From contig DOEX01000054.1 in NCBI GenBank assembly GCA_003532515.1, forward strand, positions 1-5,443: a stretch of DNA of 5,443 bases. Direction: 5' to 3'. The DNA comes from Anaerolineaceae bacterium. GTDB taxonomy: Bacteria; Chloroflexota; Anaerolineae; Anaerolineales; Anaerolineaceae. Shown in pieces: positions 1-4,802 of this stretch; position 1 is the stretch's first letter, and the number at the start of each line of letters is the position of its first letter. The notes beneath the pieces were generated by a model. That model was not told the DNA's origin. It made no database searches and saw only the letters and a list, made by a program, of their open reading frames with translations. Position numbers and translations under genes: made by a program.

Positions 1-55
1 CTCTATTGCCCTGTAAGGGTTAGTCCACCCGAGGCGTAGTTAATATAGCAAAGTA

Positions 56-82
56 GCGGTGGGAGCAAGCCCCCACCGTACG
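56..82. repeat. 27-bp hairpin repeat, copy 1
   Basis: This copy is identical over 27 bp to 112-138. Its core is a hairpin: CGGTGGG (57-63) pairs perfectly with CCCACCG (72-78) around an 8-nt loop. The palindrome CCGTACGG follows at 76-83. It resembles the small GC-rich palindromic repeats (REP-like) scattered between genes in many bacteria. No T-run follows the stem on either strand, so it is not a classic intrinsic terminator. Whether it recurs elsewhere in the genome cannot be seen here. Confidence 0.85.
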
Positions 83-111
83 GATGAATAGAATGGATAA
101 CAGGGAAGGTT

Positions 112-138
112 GCGGTGGGAGCAAGCCCCCACCGTACG
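112..138. repeat. 27-bp hairpin repeat, copy 2
   Basis: Exact second copy of 56-82, starting 56 bp later, with a 29-bp non-repeated spacer between copies. It has the same 7-bp GC-rich stem. On the plus strand it is followed by an A-run (139-144) rather than a T-run, so it does not look like a terminator for plus-strand transcription; read on the minus strand the T-run would precede the stem. It lies about 110 bp upstream of msrA. Confidence 0.85.
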
Positions 139-149
139 AAAAAAGGAGT

Positions 150-220
150 GGGACAACTGCCATGTCCCCCCGTTAGGTTTGCGACGAATGTAAGATTTGG
201 GACGACATGGCAGTCTTCCC
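150..220. repeat. Interrupted inverted repeat upstream of msrA
   Basis: ACTGCCATGTC (156-166) is perfectly complementary to GACATGGCAGT (204-214). After a 2x2 mismatch the pairing resumes outward with GGGA (150-153) and TCCC (217-220). The loop region is 37 nt and itself holds a C-run and a G-run that could pair. The structure ends 29 nt before the msrA start, so it would lie in the msrA leader if transcription begins upstream of it. It could also be a dispersed intergenic repeat or a small non-autonomous element; no flanking target-site duplication is obvious. Confidence 0.75.
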
Positions 221-249
221 CTACGATAAAAAATTGGAAGGAACATTTT

Positions 250-756
250 ATGACTAACAACAATAAAAATGAAATCGTACTCGCTGGAGGTTGTTTTTGG
301 GGGATGGAAGAGCTTTTTCGCCAGCAGCCTGGCGTGCTTGACACCGATGCGGGCTACACAGGCGGAGAAAACGACCATCCTACCTACCAACGTCATCCCG
401 GGCATGCTGAGGCACTAAAAATAGTCTTCGATCCCACTCAGACGGACCTGCCACACTTGTTGGATTTCTTCTTCCGTATGCACGATTCCACCACGCTTGA
501 CCGGCAAGGCAACGACATTGGGGCATCCTATCGCTCAGCGATATTCTTCCGTGATGAAGAGCAAAAAAATGCTGCAGAAGAGATGATCAAATTGGTTGAT
601 GCCAGCGGACAGTGGAAAAAACCAGTTGTGACCACGCTGGAGAAACTGACCACCTTCTGGAAGGCAGAAGACTATCACCAGGATTATCTGCAAAAACTCC
701 CAAATGGTTACACCTGCCATTTCATACGCAAAATGTCAAGTTTCCTGAAAGATTGA
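250..756 (+). CDS. msrA: Peptide-methionine (S)-S-oxide reductase MsrA
   Basis: Cytoplasmic repair enzyme that reduces the S-epimer of methionine sulfoxide in proteins and free methionine, normally recycled by thioredoxin. The 168-aa product has the hallmark GGCFWG motif at 13-18 with catalytic Cys15, then AGYTGG (34-39), GHAE (51-54) containing the conserved glutamate, QGNDIGASYRSAIF (86-99) and AEDYHQDYL (139-147). Cys156 in the NGYTCHF segment near the C terminus is the likely resolving cysteine. The stretch before GHAE is short (TYQRHP) and lacks the Cys-Ser-Gly found in many MsrAs; I believe this is a normal subclass rather than damage. The ATG at 250 follows GGAAGGA at about 235-241. 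The frame stays open upstream to a GTG at 115, but that would translate the repeat region, so 250 is preferred. No MsrB is fused or adjacent. First gene of a four-gene co-directional cluster. Confidence 0.96.
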   Translation: MTNNNKNEIVLAGGCFWGMEELFRQQPGVLDTDAGYTGGENDHPTYQRHPGHAEALKIVFDPTQTDLPHLLDFFFRMHDSTTLDRQGNDIGASYRSAIFFRDEEQKNAAEEMIKLVDASGQWKKPVVTTLEKLTTFWKAEDYHQDYLQKLPNGYTCHFIRKMSSFLKD

Positions 757-768
757 AGGTGCAAAACC

Positions 769-1095
769 ATGGGCGAGATTCCAGAAAACCCCAATTTGCA
801 ACCAGAAGATTACAGCCGCCAAAACTGGAAGCGATATTTACGCATTCTGAAGTGGTACGGACTAGCAGTATTGGTGATCACGCTGATACTGGTTGCCCTG
901 GGGTATAGCGGCGCTGGTTGGGAGGGGGCGAAGAACGGATTTACCTGGGGCGTTTTAATCGCTGTTCTTGGGTTGCCAATTTTGGGGCTGCTCATTAGCG
1001 TAAATGTCTGGAGCGGCTATGCCAACCGTTGGGGTGAAGTAAAATACAAAGAAATGCTTGAAGGAAAACCCGAAGATAAAAAATCCGAGGAGTAA
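769..1095 (+). CDS. Small two-helix membrane protein, unknown function
   Basis: I do not recognise the family of this 108-aa protein. The N-terminal 27 residues are polar and contain a basic, aromatic segment (RQNWKRYLRILKWY, 17-30) leading into hydrophobic helix 1 at about 28-46. A short loop (about 47-58) is followed by helix 2 at about 59-81, then a charged tail ending in KPEDKKSEE. No signal peptide, cysteines or metal-binding motif are visible. The positive charge before helix 1 suggests that both ends are cytoplasmic. The start is supported by AAGGTG at 756-761, which overlaps the msrA stop and lies 7 nt before the ATG. The gene sits 12 nt after msrA and 9 nt before the MFS gene, so it is probably co-expressed with both. 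It could be an accessory subunit of the transporter, but nothing in the sequence proves that. Confidence 0.85.
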   Translation: MGEIPENPNLQPEDYSRQNWKRYLRILKWYGLAVLVITLILVALGYSGAGWEGAKNGFTWGVLIAVLGLPILGLLISVNVWSGYANRWGEVKYKEMLEGKPEDKKSEE

Positions 1096-1104
1096 TGGAA
1101 TAAT

Positions 1105-2295
1105 ATGGAAGCAAAGACCAGTCAAGAGCCAACAAAAATCAAGCGGGGATGGAAGGTGTGGCTGGTCTATTTCATGTTGGCATTCTTTAGCTACATTCTC
1201 AATGTAGCCGGTCCTGCTGTCGCTTACCTGCGCGATGAGATCAACTTATCTTTTACACAAAGTGGACTGCACACCTCTGCCCTGGCACTTGGCTTGATTG
1301 CGATGGGCATTTTTGGGCATTTCGCCCTCAAAAGACTGCCGGAATGGAAGGCTTTAGGGATAGGCGGAATAGGGATGGGGTTAGGTGGGTTGCTGCTTGT
1401 TCTGGGAAATCAACCTGCCATGACATTAACCGGTTTGTTTATTATGGGGGCGGTGGGTGCCTTTATTGTTGCAACCAATCCGGCAATTTTAGCCGACGAA
1501 ATGGGCAATCGCAGCCCGATCGGGGTTTCAGAAGCAAATACACTTTCTTCACTGCTCTCCATACTGGCACCAGTAGCTGTCGGCTTTTTTGCCTCGAGAG
1601 CAGTAACCTGGCGTCCGGCTGTTTATATTGTTACCACGCTGGCGTTTTTGATCGGAGTATGGATTCTTGTGGCTCCTCAATTTTCATGGAAAATCACGAA
1701 GAGTCGTGAATTTGAATTTACAAAAAATAATAAGCTTCCAGGCAAGGTCTGGCTATTCTGGACAGTACTTGTAATTTCAGTTTCGATCGAATTTTGCCTG
1801 ATCTATTGGGCTTCCGATTACCTGCAAGCGCACCTGGCGATGACAAAAGACAGCGCCACCCAATGGGTGAGCCTGTTTTTAGTTGGCATGGTGATTGGTC
1901 GCTATGCCGGTTCGCTCTTATTGAAAAAATACGATCGATTCCTGATCCTCTTTGCTTCGTTGGCGATCGGGGCTTTAGGCTACGCGATTTTCTGGCTCAG
2001 CGGCTCCCAGGTGGTTGCCTTGATTGGTTTGCTCTTGGCCGGGTTAGGTGTGGCGAATTTCTATGCTACTTCGATAACGCTCATCTTTGATGCTGCCGGA
2101 CCAGCGCGAGCAGCAGCAGGCTCAGTTGCCACACTTGCCAGCGGTGTAGCCATCTTCTCGCTGCCATTCGTCCTGGGCTCGCTGGCAGATTTGATTGGGA
2201 TCCAAAAAGCAATGCTAGTTGTCGCGGTTTTGTTTGTGATCCAGGCGATACTTCTTTTGTATGGTAAAAAAATGATCGACGAAAATACCGCATAA
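1105..2295 (+). CDS. Major facilitator superfamily transporter
   Basis: Predicted inner-membrane secondary carrier of 396 aa, the usual size for a 12-helix MFS protein. Hydrophobic segments lie near 18-40, 54-75, 83-101, 105-127, 145-165, 170-190, 215-237, 252-273, 279-299, 303-323, 337-360 and 365-387. A long polar loop at about 191-214 divides the two six-helix halves. Loop 2-3 (GHFALKRLPEW, from residue 71) is a degenerate form of MFS motif A. The matching loop of the second half, GRYAGSLLLKKYDRF, is closer to it. SIEFCLIYWASDYL in helix 7 places a Glu and a Trp where fucose-permease-like MFS proteins have functional residues, a loose resemblance only. The substrate cannot be inferred. GAGGAG at about 1087-1092 lies 12 nt before the ATG, slightly long. 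An earlier ATG at 1095 stops after two codons. It is followed after 18 nt by the SDR gene. Confidence 0.92.
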   Translation: MEAKTSQEPTKIKRGWKVWLVYFMLAFFSYILNVAGPAVAYLRDEINLSFTQSGLHTSALALGLIAMGIFGHFALKRLPEWKALGIGGIGMGLGGLLLVLGNQPAMTLTGLFIMGAVGAFIVATNPAILADEMGNRSPIGVSEANTLSSLLSILAPVAVGFFASRAVTWRPAVYIVTTLAFLIGVWILVAPQFSWKITKSREFEFTKNNKLPGKVWLFWTVLVISVSIEFCLIYWASDYLQAHLAMTKDSATQWVSLFLVGMVIGRYAGSLLLKKYDRFLILFASLAIGALGYAIFWLSGSQVVALIGLLLAGLGVANFYATSITLIFDAAGPARAAAGSVATLASGVAIFSLPFVLGSLADLIGIQKAMLVVAVLFVIQAILLLYGKKMIDENTA

Positions 2296-2313
2296 AATCT
2301 TTGGAGGTGAGTT

Positions 2314-3321
2314 ATGAAAGTACTTTTTATTGGCGGCACAGGAACTATCAGTTACAGTTGTTCGAAATTGGCAATCGAAAAAGGTTTTGAAGTCAGCCTG
2401 CTCAACCGCGGTAAAAGCACGCTGCGTGAGCCCCTGGTGGGGGCAGAACTGATTTATGCGGACATTCGCGAGCCCGATACGGTGCGCCAGGCTCTAGGCG
2501 ACCGGCGTTTTGACGTGGTAATCGAATTTTTAGCATTCAACCCGGATCATATAGAAGTCGACCTGCAACTTTTCCGAGGGCGCACCAACCAATACATCTT
2601 CATTTCTTCCGCCAGCGCTTACCAGACCCCACCTGAAAAACTGCCGGTGACTGAAGACACCCCTCTTGAGAACCCTGTTTGGCAATATTCGAGGGACAAA
2701 GCAGCCTGCGAAACGCGCCTGATGCACGCCTTCAAAGAAGAGGGCTTCCCGGTCACGATCGTACGCCCTTCCCATACCTACGATGAAGGCTATATTCCGG
2801 TCACGGGGCGCTGGACGTTTGTTGACCGTATGCTACAAGGCAAACCGGTGATTGTTTACGGTGATGGCACGTCCATCTGGACGATGACCCACAGCAGTGA
2901 TTTTGCAAAGGGATTCGTGGGCTTGTTTGGCAAATCAGAGGCGATCGGGCAGGCTTACCACATCACCTCGGATGAATGGCAGACCTGGAACCAAATTGTG
3001 GGTAAGTTGGCAGAGGCGGTGGGGGTTGAGCCGAAGATCGTGCACGTGCCTTCCGACTTGATTGCCCAGTTTGACCCGGAATGGGCGGAAGGCTTGCTGG
3101 GTGACAAAGCACACAGCTTCATCCTGGATAACTGCAAGATCAAAGCCCTGGTGCCGGAGTTTGTTTGTACTGTGCCGTTCAGGGAAGGGATCGCCCGCAG
3201 CGTTGAGTTTTACCGTCAGCACCCGGAGTTGCGGGTGATTGATGCGAAGTTCAATGACACAGTCGATGCGATTTTAGATTCTTATGCCAAAGCCTGGCCA
3301 AAGGGAGCCTGGTGGGGGTAG
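2314..3321 (+). CDS. Atypical SDR / NAD-dependent epimerase-dehydratase family protein
   Basis: Rossmann-fold protein of 335 aa, probably cytoplasmic. The N terminus MKVLFIGGTGTIS gives the nucleotide-binding glycine motif (GGTGTI, 7-12), followed by NRGKS (31-35), which typically contacts the cofactor. ADIRE (49-53) ends a later strand. FISSASAY (96-103) supplies the active-site serine region, and YSRDK (125-129) provides the Tyr-x-x-x-Lys pair, so catalytic competence looks intact. RPSHTY (151-156) and GDGTSIWTMTHSSDFAKG (183-200) match the substrate-side region of extended or atypical SDRs, including nucleotide-sugar epimerase-like and CSP41-like proteins. The substrate is unknown. The very strong ribosome site GGAGGTGA at 2303-2310 decides the start. 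It is the last gene of the cluster. The C terminus ends GAWWG, and its TAG stop is the first triplet of the tandem repeat at 3319-3356, so the original tail may have been altered by that repeat. Confidence 0.92.
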   Translation: MKVLFIGGTGTISYSCSKLAIEKGFEVSLLNRGKSTLREPLVGAELIYADIREPDTVRQALGDRRFDVVIEFLAFNPDHIEVDLQLFRGRTNQYIFISSASAYQTPPEKLPVTEDTPLENPVWQYSRDKAACETRLMHAFKEEGFPVTIVRPSHTYDEGYIPVTGRWTFVDRMLQGKPVIVYGDGTSIWTMTHSSDFAKGFVGLFGKSEAIGQAYHITSDEWQTWNQIVGKLAEAVGVEPKIVHVPSDLIAQFDPEWAEGLLGDKAHSFILDNCKIKALVPEFVCTVPFREGIARSVEFYRQHPELRVIDAKFNDTVDAILDSYAKAWPKGAWWG

Positions 3322-3356
3322 CTGGTAGCTCAAAGCTTATAGCTGATAGCTCAAAG
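3319..3356. repeat. Two tandem 17-bp units, TAGCTGRTAGCTCAAAG
   Basis: Units at 3319-3335 and 3340-3356 match at 16 of 17 positions with a 21-bp period. Each unit contains TAGCT twice, so the region reads as a TAGCTNNTAGCT pattern. The linker CTTA creates AAGCTT between units. The first triplet is the SDR stop codon. This kind of short AGCT-rich repeat is typical of replication-slippage or dispersed intergenic repeats. No function is evident. Confidence 0.8.
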
Positions 3357-3395
3357 GAGAGAGCAAAGAGTACAGACTTAGGCAATAACTGATTG

Positions 3396-3415
3396 GGTTT
3401 AGGGGAAATTAAACC
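3396..3415. terminator. Weak hairpin between convergent SDR gene and metF
   Basis: GGTTTA (3396-3401) pairs with TAAACC (3410-3415) around an 8-nt loop, in the 87-bp gap between the two convergent genes and overlapping the metF stop. It is the only clear stem in this gap. The stem is AT-containing and short, and no T-run follows on either strand, so a role in transcription termination is only a possibility. Confidence 0.25.
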
Positions 3416-4296
3416 GGGTTGTTCTCCGCTGCCACAATATATTGAATGGCATCGCTGACGCGGGTGGCAATGTCGACGTTATTCATCGTATAAAGGTGAA
3501 TGCCACGCACATCATTGGCGATCAGGTCCATGCTCTGTTCGATGGCGTACTGAATTCCGGCGTCAAACAAAGCTTTTTCGTTTTTACTGTAGCGGTCAAA
3601 AAGCCGTTGTAGTTTTGCAGGAACAGATGCGCCGCTCAATGCGACCGTTCGCTCGATTTGGCGGGGGTTGGTGATGGGCATAATGCCGGCTTCGATGGGC
3701 ACAGTTACACCAGCTTTTTCAGCCTTGTCACGAAACGCGTAAAAGTGCTCATTATCAAAGAAGAGTTGCGTGATCAGGTGGGTGATGCCGTGGTCGATCT
3801 TGATCTTCAGGTGCTCGATGTCCTTTTCCATCGATTCAGCCTGGTAATGCCTCTCTGGATAGCAAGCACCCAGCAAATTAAAGCCGGGTTCGTGAGTTTT
3901 GATGAATGCAGCCAGGTCAGAGGCATATTTGAAATCCGTTTTGGGGGGACAATCGGGAGCAATATCGCCGCGCAAAACCATAATATTTTCCACGTTATTC
4001 TCTTTGAGCTGACGAAGTGTCTCCAATACCTGTTCGCGGTCAGCGTTGACACAGGTGAGATGGGCTACCGGCTCGGTATGATAGGTTCGTAATATCAGGG
4101 AAGCGATCTCGATGGTTTTGTCCTGCTGCGCACGGGACCCACCCGCACCATAGGTGACGCTGATGAAATCGGCTGGAATTCCGCGCAACTTCAAGAGGGT
4201 GTTGTAGATGATGTTATAGGGTGTATCTTTCTTTGGCGGGAAGATCTCCAGCGAAAAGAGTGTCTTTTTGTGGTCAAACAATTCAGATATGTTCAT
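3409..4296 (-). CDS. metF: Methylenetetrahydrofolate reductase (MetF)
   Basis: Flavoprotein that reduces 5,10-methylenetetrahydrofolate to 5-methyltetrahydrofolate, the methyl donor for methionine synthesis. The 295-aa length equals that of compact bacterial MetF, a single TIM barrel without the regulatory C-terminal domain of eukaryotic enzymes. FSLEIFPPK (14-22) carries Glu17, corresponding to catalytic Glu28 in E. coli. SVTYGAGGS (46-54), HLTC (79-82) and MVLRGD (106-111), whose Asp111 corresponds to Asp120 near the flavin, follow in the expected order. LITQLFFD (174-181) holds Gln177, GIMPI is at 204-208 and RGIHLYTMN is at 264-272. The start is supported by AGGAG (complement of 4302-4306), 5 nt before the ATG. 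The gene stands alone: it converges with the SDR gene and diverges from clpC. No metV, metH or SAM-riboswitch signature is visible nearby. Confidence 0.97.
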   Translation of the reverse strand: MNISELFDHKKTLFSLEIFPPKKDTPYNIIYNTLLKLRGIPADFISVTYGAGGSRAQQDKTIEIASLILRTYHTEPVAHLTCVNADREQVLETLRQLKENNVENIMVLRGDIAPDCPPKTDFKYASDLAAFIKTHEPGFNLLGACYPERHYQAESMEKDIEHLKIKIDHGITHLITQLFFDNEHFYAFRDKAEKAGVTVPIEAGIMPITNPRQIERTVALSGASVPAKLQRLFDRYSKNEKALFDAGIQYAIEQSMDLIANDVRGIHLYTMNNVDIATRVSDAIQYIVAAENNPV

Positions 4297-4316
4297 GGCT
4301 GCTCCTGATGGCGTTT

Positions 4317-4322
4317 ATTTTA
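4317..4322 (-). promoter_or_regulatory. Possible metF -10 element
   Basis: On the minus strand TAAAAT (complement of ATTTTA at 4317-4322) matches the sigma-70-type -10 consensus at 5 of 6 positions, about 20 nt upstream of the metF start. No good -35 hexamer sits at 17 nt. An ACGGTCA box (4342-4348) lies about 20 nt upstream, where an activator could compensate. The resulting leader would be very short. Weak call. Confidence 0.2.
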
Positions 4323-4385
4323 CCCGAGAATTCCGTGGCGAACGGTCACCGGACATTCCCATTACGTGCGTCGAGCAGGCTGGGA

Positions 4386-4410
4386 GGAGATCAAACGGTC
4401 AAATCGCGCG
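4386..4410. repeat. 25-bp direct repeat, copy 1
   Basis: This copy matches 4508-4532 at 23 of 25 positions; the last 17 bases (AACGGTCAAATCGCGCG, 4394-4410) are identical. It lies about 90-115 bp upstream of metF. It includes one ACGGTCA box, and its 3' half is the left arm of the near-palindrome at 4399-4416. GATCAAA (4389-4395) also has an inverted partner TTTGATC at 4422-4428. Confidence 0.85.
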
Positions 4411-4416
4411 AATTGA
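4399..4416. promoter_or_regulatory. 18-bp near-palindrome, possible operator
   Basis: TCAAATCGCGCGAATTGA is symmetric at 8 of 9 base pairs about its centre; only the 4403/4412 pair fails. Such AT-rich arms around a GC-rich centre are a common form for sites bound by dimeric regulators. It is nested in repeat copy 1 and nearer to metF than to clpC. The second repeat copy lacks the right arm. No binding protein can be named from sequence. Confidence 0.4.
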
Positions 4417-4507
4417 AATACTTTGATCGTGCCGGCGTCCTCGCCGAGCAAGGGAATTAGCCGAAAGCTTCAGTAGGAGGAGGATGACAAAATGGGGTCT
4501 TGGTTAT

Positions 4508-4532
4508 GGAGACCTAACGGTCAAATCGCGCG
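4508..4532. repeat. 25-bp direct repeat, copy 2
   Basis: Second copy of 4386-4410, offset by 122 bp, with two mismatches. Here the sequence continues into a further CACGGTCA (4533-4540), giving two ACGGTCA boxes 17 bp apart. Its 3' part forms the 5' strand of the folded element at 4525-4578, so the two copies sit in different structural contexts. Confidence 0.85.
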
Positions 4533-4578
4533 CACGGTCAGCCCACTAAAGGGGTGCTTCGCAAGAGACCGGCGCGAT
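4525..4578. ncRNA. Compact folded element, possible structured RNA
   Basis: ATCGCGC (4525-4531) pairs with GCGCGAT (4572-4578), and after a 3-nt bulge CGGTC (4535-4539) pairs with GACCG (4567-4571), giving 12 perfect Watson-Crick pairs. Inside lies a second hairpin: AGC then CC (4540-4544) with GG, a bulged T, then GCT (4553-4558). A separate hairpin GGTCT/AGACC stands just upstream (4496-4514). The fold works on either strand: on the minus strand it could be in a long metF leader, on the plus strand upstream of clpC. It matches no riboswitch class I can recognise. Base pairing is seen; that it acts as an RNA is inference. Confidence 0.3.
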
Positions 4579-4622
4579 CAGGATTCACAGTGTTAACTTT
4601 TCGTCATAATCTCTACGGTAAC

Positions 4623-4651
4623 GAGACTTAGTAGCTATATTTTGGTATACT
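4623..4651 (+). promoter_or_regulatory. Candidate clpC promoter with extended -10
   Basis: TATACT (4646-4651) matches TATAAT at 5 of 6 positions and is preceded by TGG (4643-4645), the TGn extended -10 motif. GAGACT (4623-4628) shares only the central GAC with the -35 consensus but sits at the ideal 17-nt spacing. Transcription would begin near 4658 and give a leader of about 130 nt before the clpC start. No CIRCE (HrcA) element is seen around it. Confidence 0.55.
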
Positions 4652-4672
4652 CGCATTAATAGGATTGCGCTA

Positions 4673-4752
4673 TTATCCCGCAATTTGTCGTGTCTGAAAC
4701 ACAAAGTTCCCCGTCTGATTTTCTTGCTGCCAGGATCAAATAAGCGGGATAA
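4673..4752. repeat. Long-range inverted repeat in the clpC leader
   Basis: TTATCCCGC (4673-4681) is perfectly complementary to GCGGGATAA (4744-4752), 62 nt apart. The arms fall inside the predicted clpC transcript, so they could close a leader domain ending 27 nt before the ribosome site. Within the loop, TTTGT (4684-4688) can pair with ACAAA (4701-4705). A protein-binding role as DNA half-sites is also possible but the spacing is wide. Confidence 0.5.
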
Positions 4753-4784
4753 CGCGGCGGCATGGAAAAACAAATAATTGGAGG

Positions 4785-4802
4785 TATGCCATGGCTGGCA
4801 TG
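4785..4802 (+). promoter_or_regulatory. Hairpin enclosing the clpC start codon
   Basis: ATGCCA (4786-4791) pairs perfectly with TGGCAT (4796-4801) around the tetraloop TGGC; a T-G wobble (4785/4802) extends it to 7 pairs. The A of the start codon is in the stem and the other two bases are in the loop, directly after the ribosome site GGAGG (4780-4784). Folding would place the initiation codon in structure while leaving the ribosome site free. Confidence 0.45.

Larger units (their letters stand above)
4297..4790. other. 494-bp divergent metF-clpC intergenic region
   Basis: No convincing gene is present between the two divergent starts. The region holds the ribosome site of metF, four copies of ACGGTCA (4342-4348, 4395-4401, 4517-4523, 4534-4540), a 25-bp near-exact direct repeat, an 18-bp near-palindrome, a short hairpin with a CGGCG stem and TCCT loop (4433-4446), another hairpin GGTCT/AGACC (4496-4514), a larger folded element (4525-4578), a candidate clpC promoter and the clpC leader. 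A 34-codon frame with a good ribosome site (4492-4596) is possible but unsupported. This is much longer than needed for two simple promoters. Confidence 0.8.

Noticed and set aside
1..39. Tail of an upstream gene reading to the TAG at 37-39
   Set aside because: Only 12 codons are available, with no recognisable motif, and other frames also stop within 25 bp; cannot be supported.
56..138. CRISPR-like pattern of 27-bp repeat, 29-bp spacer, 27-bp repeat
   Set aside because: There are only two copies, each a strong self-complementary hairpin, with no third repeat and no cas genes in view; a REP-like repeat pair explains it better.
115..249. Upstream extension of msrA to a GTG at 115
   Set aside because: It would translate the hairpin repeat and the inverted repeat, has no family match, and the ATG at 250 has a good ribosome site and the expected MsrA length.
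3658..4092. 144-codon frame on the plus strand antisense to metF
   Set aside because: Fully inside the well-supported metF gene, with no recognisable family and no ribosome site; a shadow frame.
4389..4403. CtsR-like heptads (GATCAAA, GGTCAAA) upstream of clpC
   Set aside because: The heptads are 1 nt apart instead of the 3 nt of the known CtsR operator, only one is exact, and they lie about 240 bp upstream of the likely clpC promoter.
4221..4460. 79-codon plus-strand frame covering the metF start and the intergenic region
   Set aside because: It begins inside metF antisense, has no recognisable domain and runs through the direct repeat; treated as chance.
4297..4600. SAM, cobalamin or T-box riboswitch in front of metF
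   Set aside because: I searched the minus strand by eye for the conserved cores of these classes and found none; the fold seen at 4525-4578 does not match them.
4584..4610. Alternative clpC promoter TTCACA / CATAAT
   Set aside because: Both hexamers are good (5 of 6 each) but the 15-nt spacing is short; the extended -10 promoter just downstream is preferred, though this one could contribute.
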